DNA from: an uncultured Rikenella sp.
Lineage (GTDB): Bacteria > Bacteroidota > Bacteroidia > Bacteroidales > Rikenellaceae
Direction of reading: 5' to 3'
Assembly (NCBI RefSeq): GCF_910579375.1
Contig: NZ_CAJTUJ010000079.1
Span: 1-8,592, forward strand
DNA: 8,592 bases
Shown here: piece after piece, positions 5,899 through 8,592 of the stretch
Position numbering within the stretch: position 1 is the stretch's first letter
How the letters are laid out: every line of letters starts with the position of its first letter
Translations under genes and position numbers: made by a program
Notes under the pieces: model-generated
Told to the model about the DNA's origin: nothing
The model's database searches: none
What the model saw: only the letters and a program-made list of their open reading frames with translations

Positions 5899-7182
5899 AT
5901 GAATATACCCGAACTCAAAGAGCGGTTGCTTGAACGGCTGTTGCGCTACGCGGCCTTCGACACCCGGAGCGATCCGGAGAGCGAGACCTATCCTTCGACC
6001 GCCCGGCAGCTCCTGCTGCTCAACCACCTGGTCGAAGAACTGACCCTCATCGGACTGGACGACGTCGAGATCGACGAATACGGCTATGTGACTGCCACCG
6101 TGCCTTCCACTTTGCCGGAAGAAGACTCTCTTTCGCCGACGGTGGGTTTCATCGCCCATGTCGATACCTCGCCCGATATGTCGGGCGAAGGGGTGCGGCC
6201 ACAGGTCGTGCGCGATTATGACGGAGGTGCCGTTCCGTTGGGCGACGGCGGTCTTGTGCTCTCGCCGGAAGATTTCCCGGAACTTGCGCTGCTGCGCGGA
6301 CACACCTTGGTGACCACCGACGGCACGACCCTGCTCGGGGCCGACGATAAAGCGGGGGTGGCCGAAATTGTGACGGCCGCGGAGTATCTCGTGACCCATC
6401 CGGAGGTGCGGCATGGACGTATTCGCATCGCTTTCACGCCCGACGAAGAGATCGGGCGCGGCGTCGATCATTTCGACGTCGCGCGGTTCGGCGCAGCGGT
6501 GGCCTATACGATGGACGGCGGGGCGGAGGGTGAACTGGAGTACGAGAATTTCAATGCCGCTTCGGCCCGGATCGCCATTCGCGGTCGGAATATCCATCCG
6601 GGGATGGCCAAAGAGAAGATGATCAATGCGATACAGGTGGCTTGCGAGCTGAATGCCATGCTGCCGGCGTGGGAGCGGCCGGAGCATACCGAAGGGTATG
6701 AGGGATTTTTCCATCCCGTCGCGATTCGGGGCGACGTGGATTCCGCTTCGATGGAGTACATTATCCGCGACCACTCCCGGGAACGGTTCGAGGCCCGGAA
6801 AGCGGTCCTGACGGCGGCGGCGGAGTATCTGAACCGGCGTTATGGGGCCGATACCGTGGGGCTGACCCTGACCGACCAATATTATAACATGCGCGAACGC
6901 GTGGAGACCTGTCCGGAGGCTGTCGCATTGGCCCGCCGGGCGATGGAAGAGGTGGGGGTGACGCCTTGTGTGCGGCCGATCCGGGGCGGGACGGACGGGG
7001 CGAGGCTCTCGTACATGGGGCTTCCGTGTCCGAATCTCTTTACCGGCGGCGCGAACTTTCACGGACGGTATGAATACTGCTCCGTGGACACCATGGCGGC
7101 GGCCACGTGCGTGATCGTCCGGCTGGCGGAGCTGTGGGGCGCGTCGCGACCGGCTGCTGCATCGAGTATCAACAAAAACTAA
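5899..7182 (+). CDS. pepT: Peptidase T (tripeptide aminopeptidase, M20B metallopeptidase)
   Basis: PepT removes the N-terminal residue from tripeptides in the cytoplasm. The 427-residue product has the dizinc M20 ligands in order: HVDTSPD (H87, with D89 as the catalytic Asp), GADDKAG (bridging D149), TPDEEIG (catalytic E183 followed by metal-binding E184), YTMDGG (D206) and GGANFHGRYEY (H388). The lid or dimerisation domain lies between about residues 215 and 335, including IRGRNIHPGMAKEKMINA with its substrate-binding His. Length is close to the roughly 410 of characterised PepT proteins, with a short extra tail (GASRPAAASSINKN). It begins 24 bp after the DUF721 gene and ends 6 bp before galE. 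No signal peptide is present. Confidence 0.96.
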   Translation: MNIPELKERLLERLLRYAAFDTRSDPESETYPSTARQLLLLNHLVEELTLIGLDDVEIDEYGYVTATVPSTLPEEDSLSPTVGFIAHVDTSPDMSGEGVRPQVVRDYDGGAVPLGDGGLVLSPEDFPELALLRGHTLVTTDGTTLLGADDKAGVAEIVTAAEYLVTHPEVRHGRIRIAFTPDEEIGRGVDHFDVARFGAAVAYTMDGGAEGELEYENFNAASARIAIRGRNIHPGMAKEKMINAIQVACELNAMLPAWERPEHTEGYEGFFHPVAIRGDVDSASMEYIIRDHSRERFEARKAVLTAAAEYLNRRYGADTVGLTLTDQYYNMRERVETCPEAVALARRAMEEVGVTPCVRPIRGGTDGARLSYMGLPCPNLFTGGANFHGRYEYCSVDTMAAATCVIVRLAELWGASRPAAASSINKN

Positions 7183-7188
7183 CGATAT

Positions 7189-8226
7189 ATGTCATCCAAC
7201 AAAGCCAAGACCGTACTCGTCGCCGGAGGCGCCGGGTACATCGGCACTCACACCGCCGTCGAACTGATTCGCGCGGGTTACGATGTCGTCATTGCCGACA
7301 ACCTCTCGAACTCCGACCTCTCTGCCGTCAAGGGCGTGGAGGCGATCGTGGGTCGCTCCGTACCTTTCGTCCAGGTCGACTGCTGCGACCGCGAGGCGAT
7401 GCGCGAACAGGTTTTCAGTCGGTATGCGTTCGATTCGGTGATCCACTTCGCGGCTTATAAAGCCGTGGGCGAGTCGGTGGCCGAGCCGCTCAAGTATTTC
7501 CGGAACAACCTCGATTCGCTGCTCACGGTGATGGACCTGATGCAGGAGTTCGAGGTGCCGAACCTCGTTTTTTCCTCCTCGGCGACAGTCTATGGCCAGC
7601 CCGAGGTGCTTCCGGCGACGGAACAGACGCCGCGCCAGCGGGCCAATTCGCCTTACGGGCTCACCAAACAGATGAGCGAGGACATCATTCAGGATACGGT
7701 GTCGGCAGTGCCGTTTTTCAAGGCGATCGCCCTGCGCTATTTCAATCCCATCGGGGCGCACCCGTCGGCCCTGATCGGCGAACTGCCGAAGGGGGTGCCG
7801 AACAATCTGGTGCCGTTTATTACGCAGACGGCGGCGGGGATTCGGAAAGAGCTTTCGGTCTTCGGTGACGACTACGATACGCCGGACGGTTCGTGTCTGC
7901 GGGACTACATCGACGTGGTGGATTTGGCGCGTGCGCATGTGGTGGCGGTGGATCGGATGGTCGGGGGGAGATCGGCCGAACGGTTCGAGATTTTCAACAT
8001 CGGGACGGGAACGCCGGTGTCGGTGTTGGAGCTGGTGCGGTTGTTCGAAGAGGTGAACGGCGTGCCGGTGCCGCACCGGATTGCGGCGCGTCGGCCGGGC
8101 GACGTGGAGAAGATATGGGCCGCTACGGACAAGGCGAACGACGAGTTGGGCTGGCGTGCGGAGCGTGATTTGGGCGATACGCTGCGTGCGGCTTGGGCGT
8201 GGGAGAAACACGTGCGCGGATTGTAG
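7189..8226 (+). CDS. galE: UDP-glucose 4-epimerase
   Basis: GalE interconverts UDP-glucose and UDP-galactose with bound NAD, supplying galactosyl donors for surface polysaccharides and feeding the Leloir pathway. The 345-residue product is an extended short-chain dehydrogenase. The Rossmann motif GGAGYIG (G13, G16, G19) is near the N-terminus. FSSSATVYG carries the catalytic Ser (S131), and SPYGLTK gives the YxxxK pair (Y156, K160). Other family blocks are LRYFNPIGAHPS, CLRDYIDVVDLARAH and NIGTGTPVSVLE. Length is normal. The start is 6 bp after the pepT stop, so it is translated from the same transcript, and an intrinsic terminator follows 40 bp after the stop. Specificity for UDP-GlcNAc as well as UDP-Glc is possible and cannot be decided here. 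Confidence 0.96.
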   Translation: MSSNKAKTVLVAGGAGYIGTHTAVELIRAGYDVVIADNLSNSDLSAVKGVEAIVGRSVPFVQVDCCDREAMREQVFSRYAFDSVIHFAAYKAVGESVAEPLKYFRNNLDSLLTVMDLMQEFEVPNLVFSSSATVYGQPEVLPATEQTPRQRANSPYGLTKQMSEDIIQDTVSAVPFFKAIALRYFNPIGAHPSALIGELPKGVPNNLVPFITQTAAGIRKELSVFGDDYDTPDGSCLRDYIDVVDLARAHVVAVDRMVGGRSAERFEIFNIGTGTPVSVLELVRLFEEVNGVPVPHRIAARRPGDVEKIWAATDKANDELGWRAERDLGDTLRAAWAWEKHVRGL

Positions 8227-8266
8227 TTTTTCAGTGTGATCGGGTTTTATCCGGTCAGTTTGTTTG

Positions 8267-8303
8267 ATCCTTTGCAGGCTTTCGGGCTTGCAAAGGATTT
8301 TTT
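8267..8303 (+). terminator. Intrinsic terminator after galE
   Basis: A perfect 10-bp stem, ATCCTTTGCA with TGCAAAGGAT, is extended inward by a G-T, a G-C and a C-G pair, closing a 6-nt loop. It is followed directly by a run of six T (8298-8303). It ends the hydG-to-galE run. A weaker 6-bp hairpin (8238-8256) lies just upstream. Confidence 0.88.
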
Positions 8304-8319
8304 GTCTCTATGTGTGGCT

Positions 8320-8366
8320 GTAGGTTGGGCCGAGGCGGCCTTGGGGTAGAGGCTGCCCATTCCGAG
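8320..8366 (+). repeat. Dispersed repeat, right copy
   Basis: This is the same-orientation partner of 186-234. It has two sub-units, TTGGGCCGAGGCGGCC (8325-8340) and TTGGGGTAGAGGCTGCC (8341-8357), which are themselves imperfect tandem copies. Relative to the left copy, the CC and TA variants are in swapped order and the spacer between sub-units is about 7 nt shorter. It lies just after the galE terminator. Confidence 0.6.
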
Positions 8367-8403
8367 TGCCGGGAGGCACCGCCCGCCCGGCGTAAGGGCA
8401 GTA

Positions 8404-8442
8404 CCCTCCTGTAGCTAAAGACGCGCGCCCCGCTAAGGAGGG
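8404..8442 (+). other. Hairpin that competes with the large palindrome
   Basis: CCCTCCT (8404-8410) is complementary to AGGAGGG (8436-8442), and AGC (8413-8415) to GCT (8432-8434), across a 16-nt loop. The 3' arm is the same GGAGGG used by the outer stem of the palindrome at 8423-8492, so the two structures cannot form together. Whether it is transcribed is unknown. Confidence 0.4.
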
Positions 8443-8492
8443 AAATCGTCAAAATGCACTTGTGCGTTTTGACAAGATTTCTCCAGGCGCGC
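8423..8492. repeat. Large nested palindrome (about 70 nt)
   Basis: Three nested complementary blocks share one centre: GCGCGCC (8423-8429) with GGCGCGC (8486-8492), GAAATC (8442-8447) with GATTTC (8476-8481), and GTCAAAATGCAC (8448-8459) with GTGCGTTTTGAC (8462-8473). The inner block has only one G-T mismatch. GGA/TCC adds to the middle stem across a GG bulge. No T-run follows on the plus strand, so it is not an obvious terminator. Confidence 0.7.
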
Positions 8493-8543
8493 GAAAAAAG
8501 AGTGGTGCGCAAAAACTCCGTCACACGCCCGCTTAAAGGACAT

Positions 8544-8580
8544 ATTCTGCCGGTTGGCACTCGGCCAATCCGGCAAGAAT
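8544..8580. repeat. Inverted repeat / hairpin
   Basis: ATTCT, GCCGG and TTGGC (8544-8558) pair with GCCAA, CCGGC and AGAAT on the other side (8564-8580) around a 5-nt ACTCG loop. There are two single-base bulges. Neither side carries a T-run typical of a terminator. Confidence 0.6.
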
Positions 8581-8592
8581 TGCCGCGGGCGA

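Larger units (their letters stand above)
8304..8592. other. Gene-free, palindrome-rich region beyond the galE terminator
   Basis: No credible gene is seen in the 366 bp after galE. The one open frame (8255-8560, minus) crosses the terminator and the palindromes and has no recognisable motif. The stretch holds a repeat copy (8320-8366), a small hairpin GTGCC/GGCAC with a GGGA loop (8366-8379), an alternative pairing GCCGGG/CCCGGC (8368-8391), a large palindrome (8423-8492) and a further hairpin (8544-8580). Such density of inverted repeats points to a structured RNA or a repetitive intergenic element. I could not match it to a known RNA family by eye. Confidence 0.5.

Noticed and set aside
5467..7062. 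531-codon minus-strand open frame
   Set aside because: It is antisense to the HAD gene end, the DUF721 gene and pepT. The catalytic residues of pepT on the plus strand settle the coding strand.
7192..8211. 339-codon minus-strand open frame
   Set aside because: It is the exact antisense shadow of galE, His/Arg-rich and with no motifs.
186..8366. A composite transposon or genomic island bounded by the two repeats
   Set aside because: There is no transposase or integrase, no terminal inverted repeats or target duplications, and the enclosed genes are ordinary chromosomal genes such as tilS, pepT and galE.
8255..8560. 101-codon minus-strand open frame
   Set aside because: It runs through the galE terminator and the large palindrome. 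No motif, no promoter and a low-complexity Arg/Pro middle make it an accidental frame.
8304..8592. tRNA, RNase P, SRP or tmRNA gene
   Set aside because: No tRNA cloverleaf with T-loop and anticodon features, and none of the conserved cores of the other RNAs, could be recognised by eye.

Overview
The window looks like a GC-rich member of the Bacteroidales, most likely Alistipes or another Rikenellaceae. This is inferred from three things: high GC, start regions without clear Shine-Dalgarno sites but with Bacteroidetes-type -7 boxes (TAnnTTTG), and families typical of that phylum (a DUF6249-like membrane protein beside an ECF sigma factor, a FISUMP-type lectin-fold remnant, a DciA/DUF721 protein). 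No database search was possible, so the genus is a guess.

Layout. Positions 1-249 are gene-free, very GC-rich and full of small inverted repeats. Positions 250-438 (minus) hold a promoterless C-terminal remnant of a FISUMP-type protein. It lies in the same frame as the upstream ORF and is separated from it by one TAA. Positions 439-1908 (minus) are a tightly overlapping three-gene unit read right to left: DUF6249-like membrane protein, ECF sigma factor (GTG start), and a small single-pass membrane protein in the anti-sigma position. tilS follows at 2012-3328 (minus). A 103-bp divergent intergenic region carries candidate promoters for both directions.

From 3432 to 8226 (plus) there is a co-directional run: hydG ([FeFe]-hydrogenase maturase), a HAD phosphatase/mutase, a DUF721/DciA-like protein, pepT and galE. 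Gaps are 17, 50, 24 and 6 bp. The run ends at a strong intrinsic terminator (8267-8303). The last ~290 bp (8304-8592) are gene-free and densely palindromic. They share a ~40-50 bp repeat with the gene-free left edge (186-234 and 8320-8366).

How it works together. The plus-strand genes are mostly housekeeping and metabolic, namely hydrogenase cofactor assembly, phosphate-ester metabolism, a DNA-replication helper, tripeptide hydrolysis and UDP-sugar interconversion. They are probably co-transcribed but do not form one pathway. The minus-strand unit is a candidate envelope-linked sigma/anti-sigma circuit. The most unusual material is the FISUMP remnant running in frame with the anti-sigma-like gene, and the palindrome-rich repeats at both edges. 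I did not find a complete new defence system or mobile element.
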